Shown in pieces: positions 35,304 through 44,213 of a stretch of DNA of 64,000 nt (its first letter is position 1; each line of letters begins with the position of its first letter). A model generated the notes under the pieces. The model made no database searches, was not told where the DNA came from, and saw only the letters and a list, made by a program, of their open reading frames with translations. The position numbers and the translations under genes were made by a program. Source of the DNA: Enhygromyxa salina (lineage in GTDB: Bacteria > Myxococcota_A > Polyangia > Nannocystales > Nannocystaceae); assembly GCF_000737335.2 (NCBI RefSeq), contig NZ_JMCC02000099.1, positions 1 to 64,000 of the forward strand, read 5' to 3'.

Positions 35304-36044
35304 TCAAAAGCCAATGCGTCGCATCACGAAGCGGGGCAGCCAGCGGATCGCCAGCATGACGAATCGCCAGATCCAGGGCGCGTAGACGACCGGCGTACCG
35401 CGGTCGATTGCGCGCAGGACTCGGGCCGCGACCGCGTCGGGCTCGCCAGCGAAGGGCGGCGGCTTCAGGTTTGCCGTCATGCCGGTCTTCACGAACCCTG
35501 GCTTGACGCAGATCGTCTGCAGCCCCTGGGCCCGGAATTTGTGGTCCAGACCCTCCAGATAGGCCGAGAGCCCCGCCTTGGCGGCCCCGTAGATCACGAC
35601 CGGCTTGCGCCCACGGTCACCCGCGACCGAGCTGAACACACACAGCTTGCCGCCGCCGCCAGCGAGCAGCTTGACGCGCGCGCGCTCGCAAAAACCAACG
35701 GTGTTGGCGAAGTCCAGGGTCACCAGCCGCAGCGCCAGCTCGGGATCTGCCTCGAGCTGATCTTGGGTAGCGAACAGCCCGGCGGTCACGACGACGCAGT
35801 CGAGCTTGCCGAGCCCGGCCGCCGCCGCGTCGAGGGCCGGCCCGAAGCTGCTGGGATCGGCGAGGTCACAGATCGCCGTGATCACCGGTTCGTCGGAGCC
35901 CGCGCGGGCCTGTAGATCCGCCGCCGATCGCTCGAGCTGCTCGGCGTCGCGGCCGAGCAACGCCAGTCGATCGCCGCGCGCCGCCATCGCGCGCGCGAGC
36001 GAGCGGCCCATACCCTTGGTCGCGCCGAGGATCGCTACGCGCAT
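35304..36044 (-). CDS. SDR oxidoreductase, DprE2-like
   Basis: The 246-residue protein (start ATG 36044) is a short-chain dehydrogenase with the nucleotide-binding motif AILGATKGMGRSLARA, the VVTAGL region, catalytic Ser in CVFSSVAGDRG, and YGAAKAG (Tyr-x-x-x-Lys) as the active site. It lies 7 bases after the stop of the FAD-dependent partner gene. Together they have the DprE1-DprE2 arrangement, in which DprE2 reduces the 2'-keto intermediate to decaprenylphosphoryl arabinose. The substrate assignment rests on the pairing, not on motifs unique to DprE2. Confidence 0.72.
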   Translation of the reverse strand: MRVAILGATKGMGRSLARAMAARGDRLALLGRDAEQLERSAADLQARAGSDEPVITAICDLADPSSFGPALDAAAAGLGKLDCVVVTAGLFATQDQLEADPELALRLVTLDFANTVGFCERARVKLLAGGGGKLCVFSSVAGDRGRKPVVIYGAAKAGLSAYLEGLDHKFRAQGLQTICVKPGFVKTGMTANLKPPPFAGEPDAVAARVLRAIDRGTPVVYAPWIWRFVMLAIRWLPRFVMRRIGF

Positions 36045-36051
36045 CTGGCCC

Positions 36052-37491
36052 CTAGATATCACGGTCCGGGGCTGGATCACCGAACACCCGCACCGACTGG
36101 GCGCTGCGCATGCGCAGATCGGGATCCCAGCGGCGACGCACTTCCATGAAGCGATCCAGGCGCTCGCCCTCCATGGCCCGGAAGTGCTCGGGCCGCGTGA
36201 ACGAGTCCTTGGCGAGGTAGATCCGGCCGCCCTCGGCCAGCGTGGCCTCGTTGAGCCGGTCGACGAGGCCCTGGGTGTCTTTGCGCACCGGGATGTCCAG
36301 CGCGATCGAGACCCCGCGGGTGGGGAACGACAGCATCGCGTCGCTCTGCGGGCCGCAGTCCTTGATCACGCACAAGAACGAGGTGCCCCCAGGCGTCGTG
36401 GTCAGGACCTCGAGGAACCGGCGCGCGGCGTCGGGCCCCGCGTCATCGGGCAGCACGCATTGGTACTGCGTGAAGCCCTTGCGCCCGTAGGCGCGGTTCC
36501 AGTGCCGGACCTTGTCGAGCGGATAGAAGAAGGACTCCCAGTGCACGGGCTTTTGCCGATGCGTGGGCTTCCAGTACACGCCGGCGTTGAACGCCCGCAC
36601 CGTCACGGGGTTGAGCGTCCAGCTTGGCAGCATCATCGGCACGGTCAGCCGCGAGAACGGAGCCGCGAGCTTGTTGGGGGCCTCGTCCGGCGTGGCCCAG
36701 CGGCCGCGAAACAGGACCCCCCGCCCGAGCCGCCGGCCCTTGGACACGCAGTCGATCCAGCCCATGGTCATGGGCCACGCTTCGGCCGACTGCTTCATCA
36801 GGCCGATGTACTCGCCGATGTCGCGGACCCGCAGCGTCTCGCCCCAGATCCACGTGCTCGGGATTCGGTCCATGCGAAACTCGACCTCGAGGATGTGCCC
36901 GGTCAGGCCCATGCCGCCGATCGTGGCCAAGAACAGATCCGGGTGCTCGGTCGGCGAGCACCACAGCACCCGCCCGTCGGGCACGCGCATCAGCAGGCGC
37001 GTGACGTGCCGGCCAAAGCAGCCCGCGACGTGGTGGTTCTTGCCGTGCACGTCGGCCGCGACGGCCCCACCCAAGGTCACGAACTGGGTGCCCGGGGTGA
37101 CCGACGGAAACCACCCACGCGGGATCCACAGGCGGTTGATCTCGTGCAGGCTGAGCCCGGCCTCGGCGCGCATCAGCCCGGTGTCGGGGTTGAAGCTCAG
37201 GATCCGATCCGCGAGCACGGTCCCGGCGACCTCGAGCACCCCGGGCGGCGGCTGGGCCGAGTCGCCGTAGGCCCGACCGAGCCCGCGCGAGAGCACCCGC
37301 CCCGCCGTGAGCGCCCGCAGGTCCTCGGACCGCACCTCGACCCCCGGCCGCGCGAGGTTGCCCCACCCGACCAGCATGGGCTGCTCACCCGCTCCGAGCG
37401 TTGGCCCGGGGACCAGGGTGGATGGCACGACCTTCAGATTGGGCCGCGGGGTTTGGATCTCGCCCGCAGGCGCGCTGTCCGAGGTCCCCAT
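36052..37491 (-). CDS. FAD-dependent oxidase, DprE1-like
   Basis: The 479-residue protein has the FAD_binding_4 pattern (VLSRGLGRAYGDSAQ, then SVTPGTQFVTLGGAVAADVHG followed by KNHHVAGCFGRHV). The order of motifs, including DVHGKNHH and GCFG, resembles DprE1, the flavoenzyme that oxidises decaprenylphosphoryl ribose at C2. The Cys in AGCFG occupies the position where mycobacterial DprE1 has its benzothiazinone-reactive Cys387 only if the alignment is confirmed, and I have not done that. It is encoded just upstream of the SDR partner. Confidence 0.75.
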   Translation of the reverse strand: MGTSDSAPAGEIQTPRPNLKVVPSTLVPGPTLGAGEQPMLVGWGNLARPGVEVRSEDLRALTAGRVLSRGLGRAYGDSAQPPPGVLEVAGTVLADRILSFNPDTGLMRAEAGLSLHEINRLWIPRGWFPSVTPGTQFVTLGGAVAADVHGKNHHVAGCFGRHVTRLLMRVPDGRVLWCSPTEHPDLFLATIGGMGLTGHILEVEFRMDRIPSTWIWGETLRVRDIGEYIGLMKQSAEAWPMTMGWIDCVSKGRRLGRGVLFRGRWATPDEAPNKLAAPFSRLTVPMMLPSWTLNPVTVRAFNAGVYWKPTHRQKPVHWESFFYPLDKVRHWNRAYGRKGFTQYQCVLPDDAGPDAARRFLEVLTTTPGGTSFLCVIKDCGPQSDAMLSFPTRGVSIALDIPVRKDTQGLVDRLNEATLAEGGRIYLAKDSFTRPEHFRAMEGERLDRFMEVRRRWDPDLRMRSAQSVRVFGDPAPDRDI

Positions 37492-37583
37492 TCGCAGCCG
37501 AGCTTACGAGCGCGCCGGATGGCCGACAAGCGCTGCCACCGGATTGCACAAAAACGACGGGCCCACCCCGCGCGAGGGGCGGA

Positions 37584-38717
37584 TCAGTGCGGCAATTCTC
37601 GTTGCATGGCGTCGGGCGCCCCCGGCGGGAGGCTCTCGACGTACAGGCTCTGGCTGGGGAACGCGAAGCTCAGCCCCACGCTCCGAAACCGGCGCATGAA
37701 CTCCAGCAGCAGCTCTTGGCGGACCTGCATGTACTCGTCCCAGCGGGTCGTGGTCGTGAACGCGTAGACGAAGATGTCGAGGCTGCTGGCGCCAAAGTTG
37801 GTGAAGTTGACCAGCATGAAGTCCTGCGAGACGCGCGTGTCGCCCTCGAGCACCTCGCGGATCTGCTTGACGCCCTCTTGCAGCTGCTCGGGCGTTGCGC
37901 TGTAGGTCACGCCGAGCGTCAGCTTGATCCGACGCTTGCGCATCCGCGACCAGTTGTTGATCGCGGTCGTCGTGAGCGCCGAGTTGGGCACGGTGATCAA
38001 GCTATTGGCGAATGTACGGATCCGGGTGACCCGCAGACCCACGGCCTCTACGGTGCCCTCTTGATCGCCGATCTCGACCCAGTCACCGATCTGAAACGGC
38101 CGGTCGATGAAGATCACGATCGAGCCGAACAGGTTGGCGATTGTGTCCTTGGACGCCAAGGCGATCGCCGCGCCGCCGATCCCGAGCCCCGCCAGCACTG
38201 ATCCAACCTCACCGCCAAGGTTTTGGACGATCACCAACACCCCGACGATCAGGATTGAGATCTTGGAGAGCGTCTTGACGACCGGAACCAGCTGATCGTC
38301 GAAGGTGTCGTCCGTCGACTTGGCCTGCGTCCCCCACAGCGCCGTCAGTCGATCGGTCAGGCGGCTTGCGAACCACATCAAGAGCGGCATCTCGGACGCC
38401 AAGAACAGCCCGTAATTGAAGCGCGCGTCGGCGTCGGTGGCCTCGGCCCTGAGCACGCCTTCGGCGTTGTCGGCCGCGATGATGACGTAGGCGATCCACA
38501 GCGACGCCACGATGATCGACCATCGCAGCGGCCCGTCGAGCGAGGTCACGACCGCGCCGCGGATCGAGGACGAGTCGGCCCGCTTCGAGATTCGCAACAG
38601 GATTAGGTTGATCAGCGACGACAGCACGACGCCAACGACGATTGCGAGCAGCACGTACCCGATCTCCGCCACGCTGATGTCGGTGCCAAACAGCTCAGTA
38701 TCTAGAAACTCTTGCAT
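37584..38717 (-). CDS. MscS-family mechanosensitive channel
   Basis: The 377-residue product (start ATG 38717) has four predicted membrane helices. The pore helix carries the Gly/Ala pattern LAGLGIGGAAIALASKDTIAN, then IVIFIDRPFQIGDWVEIGDQ and VEAVGLRVTRIRTF, all signature parts of MscS. The soluble beta domain and C-terminal cage follow. It opens on membrane tension to release solutes during osmotic downshock. A frame to 38897 is open upstream, but its residues do not look like membrane protein. Confidence 0.92.
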   Translation of the reverse strand: MQEFLDTELFGTDISVAEIGYVLLAIVVGVVLSSLINLILLRISKRADSSSIRGAVVTSLDGPLRWSIIVASLWIAYVIIAADNAEGVLRAEATDADARFNYGLFLASEMPLLMWFASRLTDRLTALWGTQAKSTDDTFDDQLVPVVKTLSKISILIVGVLVIVQNLGGEVGSVLAGLGIGGAAIALASKDTIANLFGSIVIFIDRPFQIGDWVEIGDQEGTVEAVGLRVTRIRTFANSLITVPNSALTTTAINNWSRMRKRRIKLTLGVTYSATPEQLQEGVKQIREVLEGDTRVSQDFMLVNFTNFGASSLDIFVYAFTTTTRWDEYMQVRQELLLEFMRRFRSVGLSFAFPSQSLYVESLPPGAPDAMQRELPH

Positions 38718-38746
38718 GGGACGCCTGCGCGAACCCACTAACAAAA

Positions 38747-40123
38747 TCAATGGATGACGTCGAGCCGCCGACCGCCCGCCCGCCGCTGTGCGGGTGCAGA
38801 CTCGAAGAAGAACTGGTCCGCGCCGAACGCCGGGCGCAGCTCGTCGAGCCACGACGCTCGCGGATCGTAGGCTGCGTAGAACGGTCGCCGCACCCACGCA
38901 GGGTCACGCGCTTGCAAGAACGACAGCGCGAACACGCGCTCGCCCGCGATCTCGACGACGCCATCAATTGCGATCTTGCCCGCAAAGGTCGACATCGAGG
39001 GCCCGCGAACGGTCCGCGCGAGGCCGCTGACCTGCTGATAGGCGTCACGAAAGATCTGCCACGCGCGCTCCAACGGGACCTGAAAGTAGCCGCGGGGGCC
39101 CGTGTCTCGCTCGACGAACATGTAGTATGGGACGCAGCCCAACCGCACGCCTGCGCTCCACAGCTGGGCCCACGTCTGCGGCTCATCGTTGATGTGGCGA
39201 AGCAGCGGCGACTGCATGCGGATCTGCGCGCCTGTGCTGCGGATCCGCGCGATCGCCTGTTGAGCGACCGGCGTGCTCAGCTCGCGGGGGTGCGTGTAGT
39301 GGCCCATGATCGAGAGGTGACGCCCGCTCGCGGTCACCCGCTCGAACACCCGCAGCAGCGCGTCGGCGTCGGGATCGCTGACGAAGCGCTGCGGCCAATA
39401 GGCAACCGACTTGGTCCCGATCCGCACGTCGACCTGCTCGAACTCCGGGGCCAACAGCGGCTCGAGGTAGCGCTCGAGCGTGCTCGCGCCCATGACCAGC
39501 GGATCCCCGCCGGTCACCAACACGTCGCGGATCTCCGGGTGCGCCCGCAGATAGGCCGTGACGTCAGTGGTCTCGCGGGCCTCGAACTTCATGTCGGTGA
39601 GCCCCACGAACTGCGCCCAGCGAAAACAAAAAGTGCAGTAGGCGTGGCAGGTCTGGCCCTGGCTGGGGAAGAACAACAAGGTGTTGCGATACTTGTGCTG
39701 CATGCCCGAGAGCCTGCGGCCGCCCAAAATCGGGACGTTGTGGGTCAGCTGCCCAGCGGGGTGCGGGTTCAGGCGCAGGCGAATTTCGTCGGCTGCGGCC
39801 TTGATCCGCGCTGTCGGAGCCTCGCCGTGGACCAGGTCGGCCATCCGCGCATAGTCCGCGGGCGCCAGCATCTTGGGCTGGACGAAGGTCATCTGAAAGA
39901 TCGGGTCATCGGGGACACGGTCCCAATCGATCAGCTCGCTGACCACATAGTGGTTGGTCTTGAACGGCAACACCGTCGAGACCACCCGAATCGCATCCTG
40001 TAGATCCTTGGGCAGACCTGCCCACTCTGGCAGCCGACCGACATTGGCCCGCGTGATCGCGCGGTATCGGGGCGACTCGGAGCTCGACACGCGACTGCAA
40101 TGCCAGAAACTCACAATATCCAC
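38747..40123 (-). CDS. Radical SAM lysine-2,3-aminomutase family protein
   Basis: The protein carries the radical SAM cluster motif CHAYCTFCFRW (C-x3-C-x2-C) and the KamA-type sequence DVLVTGGDPLVM, plus GLARTVRGPSMSTFAGK near the C-terminus. The family rearranges lysine to beta-lysine, or acts on glutamate or on lysine-bearing EF-P. The start is uncertain: GTG at 40123 (458 residues) and GTG at 40090 (447) are both possible; I use the first. It is divergent from the FMN reductase gene. Confidence 0.82.
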   Translation of the reverse strand: MDIVSFWHCSRVSSSESPRYRAITRANVGRLPEWAGLPKDLQDAIRVVSTVLPFKTNHYVVSELIDWDRVPDDPIFQMTFVQPKMLAPADYARMADLVHGEAPTARIKAAADEIRLRLNPHPAGQLTHNVPILGGRRLSGMQHKYRNTLLFFPSQGQTCHAYCTFCFRWAQFVGLTDMKFEARETTDVTAYLRAHPEIRDVLVTGGDPLVMGASTLERYLEPLLAPEFEQVDVRIGTKSVAYWPQRFVSDPDADALLRVFERVTASGRHLSIMGHYTHPRELSTPVAQQAIARIRSTGAQIRMQSPLLRHINDEPQTWAQLWSAGVRLGCVPYYMFVERDTGPRGYFQVPLERAWQIFRDAYQQVSGLARTVRGPSMSTFAGKIAIDGVVEIAGERVFALSFLQARDPAWVRRPFYAAYDPRASWLDELRPAFGADQFFFESAPAQRRAGGRRLDVIH

Positions 40124-40168
40124 AACAAGGCGGCAGCGCTCGAGCGCGCCGCGATAGCTGTTCAATGG

Positions 40169-40198
40169 GCCTCCTGGCCCTCCTGGGGGCCAGGAGGC
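40169..40198. promoter_or_regulatory. Strong hairpin in the divergent intergenic region
   Basis: GCCTCCTGGCCC at 40169-40180 pairs perfectly with GGGCCAGGAGGC at 40187-40198 around a 6-base loop. It lies upstream of both divergent genes. It could be a leader hairpin or an operator-like palindrome, and no T-run follows on either strand. Confidence 0.6.
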
Positions 40199-40301
40199 GA
40201 GCGAGCGGAGGTGGCGGGACCGCGGTCGGCGCAGCACCGAGCGCGCGGCGGGGGTCCTGCCCAGCCGTTGCGGCCGCCCTGGGAGCGTTCTACACACGAC
40301 C

Positions 40302-40904
40302 ATGGCGCCGAAGATACTCGTCGTGTGCGGCTCGAGTCGCGAAGACGGATACCTCGATCAAGTAGTTGGTCTCGCTGCCGTCGCAGCGCGCATGGCCGGC
40401 GGCGAAGTTCGAGAGCTGTCGCTGCGGGCCGTGCAGCTGCCCGTGATGATCTGGGGCGACGCCGGGCAAGACGCGAACCCCGACGTGACGCGGGTCCGCG
40501 AGCTCGCGGGCTGGGCGGACGGCTTCGTGATCGGCACGCCCGAGTACCACGGCAGCATGAGCGGGGCGCTCAAGAACTGGTTCGACTTTCTGCACGGCGA
40601 GCTCGCGGGCAAGTTCGCCGGGGTCGTCGCCACGACCGGCGGCGGCACCGGGGACATGTCGATCACCGCCGTCAAGACCTGCTTTCAGTGGTGCCACGGG
40701 TTCGTGCTGCCGTTCCACGCGGCCGCGAGCCCGACCGCGTTCGAGGGTGAGATGCTGACCGACGCCCGGGTCATCGACCGCGTGGAGCGGGTCGGACACG
40801 ACGTCGTTCGCTACACGCCGGTGATCGCCGCCGCGTTCGAGCGGGCCCAGGCGCTCGAGGGACCCGCCGCCGGTGTCGCAGGCCTGCACGCGGACCCCGG
40901 TTGA
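40302..40904 (+). CDS. NADPH-dependent FMN reductase family protein
   Basis: The 200-residue flavodoxin-like enzyme has CGSSREDGYLDQVV for FMN phosphate binding and the hallmark GTPEYHGSMSGALKNWFDF. Members reduce flavins, azo dyes, chromate or quinones with NADPH. The gene overlaps cutA by TGATG. Confidence 0.88.
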   Translation: MAPKILVVCGSSREDGYLDQVVGLAAVAARMAGGEVRELSLRAVQLPVMIWGDAGQDANPDVTRVRELAGWADGFVIGTPEYHGSMSGALKNWFDFLHGELAGKFAGVVATTGGGTGDMSITAVKTCFQWCHGFVLPFHAAASPTAFEGEMLTDARVIDRVERVGHDVVRYTPVIAAAFERAQALEGPAAGVAGLHADPG

Positions 40905-41248
40905 TGCGAGACTCTCGCCGCATGCCCGACGCCGGACTTCGACTGCTGCTGTGCACCGCGCCGAGCGAGGTCGCACCGGACCTCGCGCGCGCGCTGCTGC
41001 AGGCCAAGCTGATCGGCTGCGCCAACCTGGTCCCGGCCGTCCGCTCGCTGTACTGGTGGGACGGCGAGATCCAGGACGACGCAGAGGTCTTGCTGCTGAT
41101 GGAGTGTACGGAAGCACGCGCCGACGAGGCCGTCGCGGCGTTGGCTGCGGCCCACCCCTACGACGTTCCCAAGATCCTCGTGATCGAGCCCAACGCGGTC
41201 AACGGGCCGTACCTCGACTGGCTGCGCGCCGTCGCACCGCCACGCTAA
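40904..41248 (+). CDS. cutA: CutA-family divalent-cation tolerance protein
   Basis: The 114-residue product has the CutA1 core: LIGCANLVPAVRSLYWWDGE, followed by DDAEVLLLMECTE and AAHPYDVPKILVIEP. CutA is a trimeric PII-like protein. The TGATG overlap with the reductase gene supports the ATG at 40904, and the ATG at 40922 is an alternative. Confidence 0.92.
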   Translation: MRDSRRMPDAGLRLLLCTAPSEVAPDLARALLQAKLIGCANLVPAVRSLYWWDGEIQDDAEVLLLMECTEARADEAVAALAAAHPYDVPKILVIEPNAVNGPYLDWLRAVAPPR

Positions 41249-41257
41249 TTCGTCACC

Positions 41258-42790
41258 ATGCACGATCTCTTCGTCGTCAGCGACCTCCACCTCGGGCGCG
41301 GCAAGAACCCCCAGACCGGGCGCTATCACGAGCTCGAAGCGTTTTTCTATGACGACGACTTCCGCAGCTTTTGCCAGTGGCTGATCGACGACGCGCACAA
41401 GCGCAACGCCCAGATCCGCCTGATCATCAACGGCGACGCGTTTGATCTGCTGCGCATCGATCGGCCCCCGCAGACCCCCGAGGCGACCTTCGTGGAGCGG
41501 CGCTTTGGCCCGTTCATGACCCCCGATCGGGCCGCGCGGGACATGTCGGACGTGCTCGACGGTCACCCGGGCTTCGTCGACGGCCTCGCGCGAGTGCTCG
41601 CCGCCGGTCACGACGTGGTGATCTTGCCGGGCAACCACGACATCGAGGTCCAGTGGCCGGCTGTGCGTCGGCAGATCGAGCGGGCCGTGCTCGGCCGGGT
41701 CCGCGAGCAGCTCACCCACGGTCGCGAGGTCGACGACGCCGCCACCCGCCTGCGGTTTCCACCGTGGTTTTGGTACGAGCCTGGGCGCGTGTGGCTCGAG
41801 CACGGCTGCCAGTACGATCCAGAGAACGCGTTCAAGTATTGGCTGCGCGGCAGCCTCGGCGAGGCCCCGCCCGCCGTGCACGAGGCCGAGTACGACATGC
41901 CGCTCGGCAATTTTTTTCAGCGCTACTTGTTCAATGGGTTTGGGGCGATCACCTTCATCGTGCCCAGCACCCGCGCGAACATGCGCTACGCCAAGTGGTT
42001 GCTGGCCAACACGCCGCACCTGATCAGCCGGGCGGTGCTCAGCCACGCGCGGTTCTGGCCCCAGGTGATCCGCAGGATCGCGCAGAGTCAAAAGCGAGCG
42101 CGCCGGGTCTACCGCGAGGGCCACGAGCGGGCGCTGACCCGGCTCGCCGAGCTCCCCGAGGCCGGCGCGCTCGGGGACAAGCTGCGCCAGATCGACGCGC
42201 TCAAGGAGCGCAGCGCCAGCGTCGTAGAGGCGATCAGCACCCTCACGCGGCAAGCGCTACGCGTGCTGTTGGTGGTCGTCGCGCTCGCGGGTCTGACCTT
42301 CGGGCTGTGGTTCGCAGGGTTCCACGCGATCGCCCAGCTCAAGGGCGGCTTCATGGTCAAGGCCATGCTGTTCTTGCTGCTCGACTTCGCGTTCTTGGTC
42401 GCTGCGATCTTTGGGATCGGGTGGGGTCTGTTTCGCAGCCCGCGGCCAGGTTCGTCCCCGCTGCGGCGGGCGGCCCAGAAGATCGTGGACCTGCTCGACG
42501 TCCCGATCGTCAGCTTTGGCCACACCCACGACGAGGTGCTGTGGGCGCTGCAGCGGCCCAGCGGCGGGCGAGCCTGGTACTACAACACCGGGACCTGGCT
42601 GGCGGTGTTCACCCACGACGTGTTGATGCCCCGCGAGCGGGTTCAGTTCACGTTCTTGCGGGTCCGCGGGCACGAGGCCGAGCTGCTGTACTGGAGCCCC
42701 GGCCGCGGCAGCTCGGCGCCGGTGATCTTGCTCGACGAGCGCAACCCCAAGGCCGAGCCCCGGCGCCAGGGCGCCCCCGAGCCCGTGTAG
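41258..42790 (+). CDS. Metallophosphoesterase with embedded membrane hairpin
   Basis: The 510-residue protein has all the calcineurin-like motifs: VSDLHLGRG at residues 7-15, INGDAFD, LPGNHDIE, and FGHTHDE near 425. Between the third and last motifs lie two long membrane helices at about 329-391 (LRVLLVVVALAGLTFGLW and MLFLLLDFAFLVAAIFGIGWGLF). The enzyme's two halves are therefore separated in sequence by a membrane hairpin. The layout is partly like LpxH, but an assignment of substrate is not possible. Confidence 0.82.
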   Translation: MHDLFVVSDLHLGRGKNPQTGRYHELEAFFYDDDFRSFCQWLIDDAHKRNAQIRLIINGDAFDLLRIDRPPQTPEATFVERRFGPFMTPDRAARDMSDVLDGHPGFVDGLARVLAAGHDVVILPGNHDIEVQWPAVRRQIERAVLGRVREQLTHGREVDDAATRLRFPPWFWYEPGRVWLEHGCQYDPENAFKYWLRGSLGEAPPAVHEAEYDMPLGNFFQRYLFNGFGAITFIVPSTRANMRYAKWLLANTPHLISRAVLSHARFWPQVIRRIAQSQKRARRVYREGHERALTRLAELPEAGALGDKLRQIDALKERSASVVEAISTLTRQALRVLLVVVALAGLTFGLWFAGFHAIAQLKGGFMVKAMLFLLLDFAFLVAAIFGIGWGLFRSPRPGSSPLRRAAQKIVDLLDVPIVSFGHTHDEVLWALQRPSGGRAWYYNTGTWLAVFTHDVLMPRERVQFTFLRVRGHEAELLYWSPGRGSSAPVILLDERNPKAEPRRQGAPEPV

Positions 42791-42817
42791 CGCGAATCAG
42801 GAACGGGCCGGATCAGG

Positions 42818-43420
42818 GTGACGGACGATCGCAGCGACGAGGCCCTGATGACCGCCTACGTTGGCGGGGATGCCCGGGCGTTGCGCGAGCTGTTTCAGCG
42901 TCACGCGCCGGGTTTGACCCGGGTGATGGCGGGCCACCTCGGCTCGACCGCCGACGCCCAAGACGTGGTTCAAGCCGCGTTCTTGAACCTGCATCGGGCC
43001 CGGCGGGACTTCCGGGCGGGCTCGCGCCTGCAGCCGTGGCTGTACACGATCGCCTACAACTTGATGCGCGATCATCATCGCTACCGCGGGCGGCGGCCCG
43101 AGCTGCTGACGGAGCCGACCGGGCCCGGCGGGCATGACACCCGGCCCAGCCAGGCCCCCGGACCCGACGCGGATCTCCACGCGCTGCCGATCCGGCGCGC
43201 GCTCGCCCAGCTGCCGGAAGCCCAGCGCGAGGTCATCGTGCTGCACTGGTTCGCGGGGTTTTCGTTCGCCGAGGTCGCCGAGCGCGTCGGCGCGCGGCGA
43301 ACGGCGGTCAAGGTCCGGGCCCACCGGGGGTACAAGCGGCTGCGCGAGCTGCTGGGGCCCGAGTATCTCGAGCTGCCTGGCGACAGCGAGGCGGTAACCG
43401 TGCAGGAGCCGAAGGCATAA
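42818..43420 (+). CDS. ECF RNA polymerase sigma factor
   Basis: The 200-residue protein has sigma region 2 (STADAQDVVQAAFLNLHRA, then LQPWLYTIAYNLMRDHHR) and region 4 (RALAQLPEAQREVIVLHWF, then FSFAEVAERVGARRTAVKVRAH). Start is a GTG at 42818. The gene is followed after 2 bases by a six-helix membrane protein of the DUF1109 type, the expected anti-sigma partner. Its regulon is unknown. Confidence 0.93.
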   Translation: MTDDRSDEALMTAYVGGDARALRELFQRHAPGLTRVMAGHLGSTADAQDVVQAAFLNLHRARRDFRAGSRLQPWLYTIAYNLMRDHHRYRGRRPELLTEPTGPGGHDTRPSQAPGPDADLHALPIRRALAQLPEAQREVIVLHWFAGFSFAEVAERVGARRTAVKVRAHRGYKRLRELLGPEYLELPGDSEAVTVQEPKA

Positions 43421-43422
43421 GC

Positions 43423-44109
43423 GTGACGTCGATGCGTGAACCGACCCCAGGGCCCGACGAGCTCGACGCGATGTTCGAGGCGGTGGAACGCCGGATCGCC
43501 GCGCCCGTGGGCTGGGTCGAGGGGCTGCGCCAACGCTCGACGTGGGTCCGGAGCGCGGCGCTGCTCGGCGTCGCGCTCGCCATGGTCGCCCTGATCCTGC
43601 TTGGCTTGCGGCGGGTGGATCTTGGCCTGCATCCCCTGCCCCGCTTGCTCGGCACGATCGCCGCCCTGGCGACGGCGGTGCTCGCCGCCGGGGCCGTCGC
43701 CTTGCGCCCGCTGCACCGCCGCCCGCTACGCGGATGGTTGCTGGGGTTGATCGCCGGACTCGCCGTGCTCGCGCCTGCGATCGTGTGCAGCCTGCCGCCG
43801 GCCCATCACGATCACCCGGCGTCGCTGATCGGCGTTGACGCGGACTTGGTCCCGCGCGCGGCGGGATGCTTTGCGTTTGGCATGGGGTTCGTGGCGCTCG
43901 CGGTCGCGGCCGCGTACTTGCTCGAGCGCTCGGCGCTGCGCAGGCGCGGTTCGGCGGTGTTGGCCCTGCTCGGCGCCGGGGCGCTGGCGAACTTGGTGTT
44001 GGTGCTGCACTGCCCGATCGTCGCGCCGATCCATCAATGGGCCGGGCACGCGACGATCACCTTGGTGCTGCTGCTCGTGGCCGCGGGTGCACGCGCGCGC
44101 GGGGCATGA
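43423..44109 (+). CDS. DUF1109/NrsF-type anti-sigma membrane protein
   Basis: The 228-residue protein has a short cytoplasmic tail that could hold the sigma factor (EVERRIAAPVGWVEGLR), then six predicted membrane helices. His and Cys residues lie within the membrane part (CSLPPAHHDHPASL, GCFAFGMG, VLHCPIVAPIHQW). NrsF proteins of this type hold an ECF factor at the membrane and release it upon heavy-metal or redox signals through membrane cysteines. The conserved Cys pattern here fits that role but was not tested. GTG at 43423 or ATG at 43432 may be the start. Confidence 0.82.
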   Translation: MTSMREPTPGPDELDAMFEAVERRIAAPVGWVEGLRQRSTWVRSAALLGVALAMVALILLGLRRVDLGLHPLPRLLGTIAALATAVLAAGAVALRPLHRRPLRGWLLGLIAGLAVLAPAIVCSLPPAHHDHPASLIGVDADLVPRAAGCFAFGMGFVALAVAAAYLLERSALRRRGSAVLALLGAGALANLVLVLHCPIVAPIHQWAGHATITLVLLLVAAGARARGA

Positions 44110-44213
44110 GCACCACCGTCTGGCCGAGAGTTCCAGGAAACGAGAAGCCTGCTCGACATACGCAAGATGCGCGCCCCACGATATGGTGGACAGTGTTGGA
44201 CCGCGACCGTCCC

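Noticed and set aside
40124..40303. Extension of the radical SAM frame to a start at 40303.
   Set aside because: It would overlap the divergent gene's start and run through a perfect hairpin, and its residues look random.
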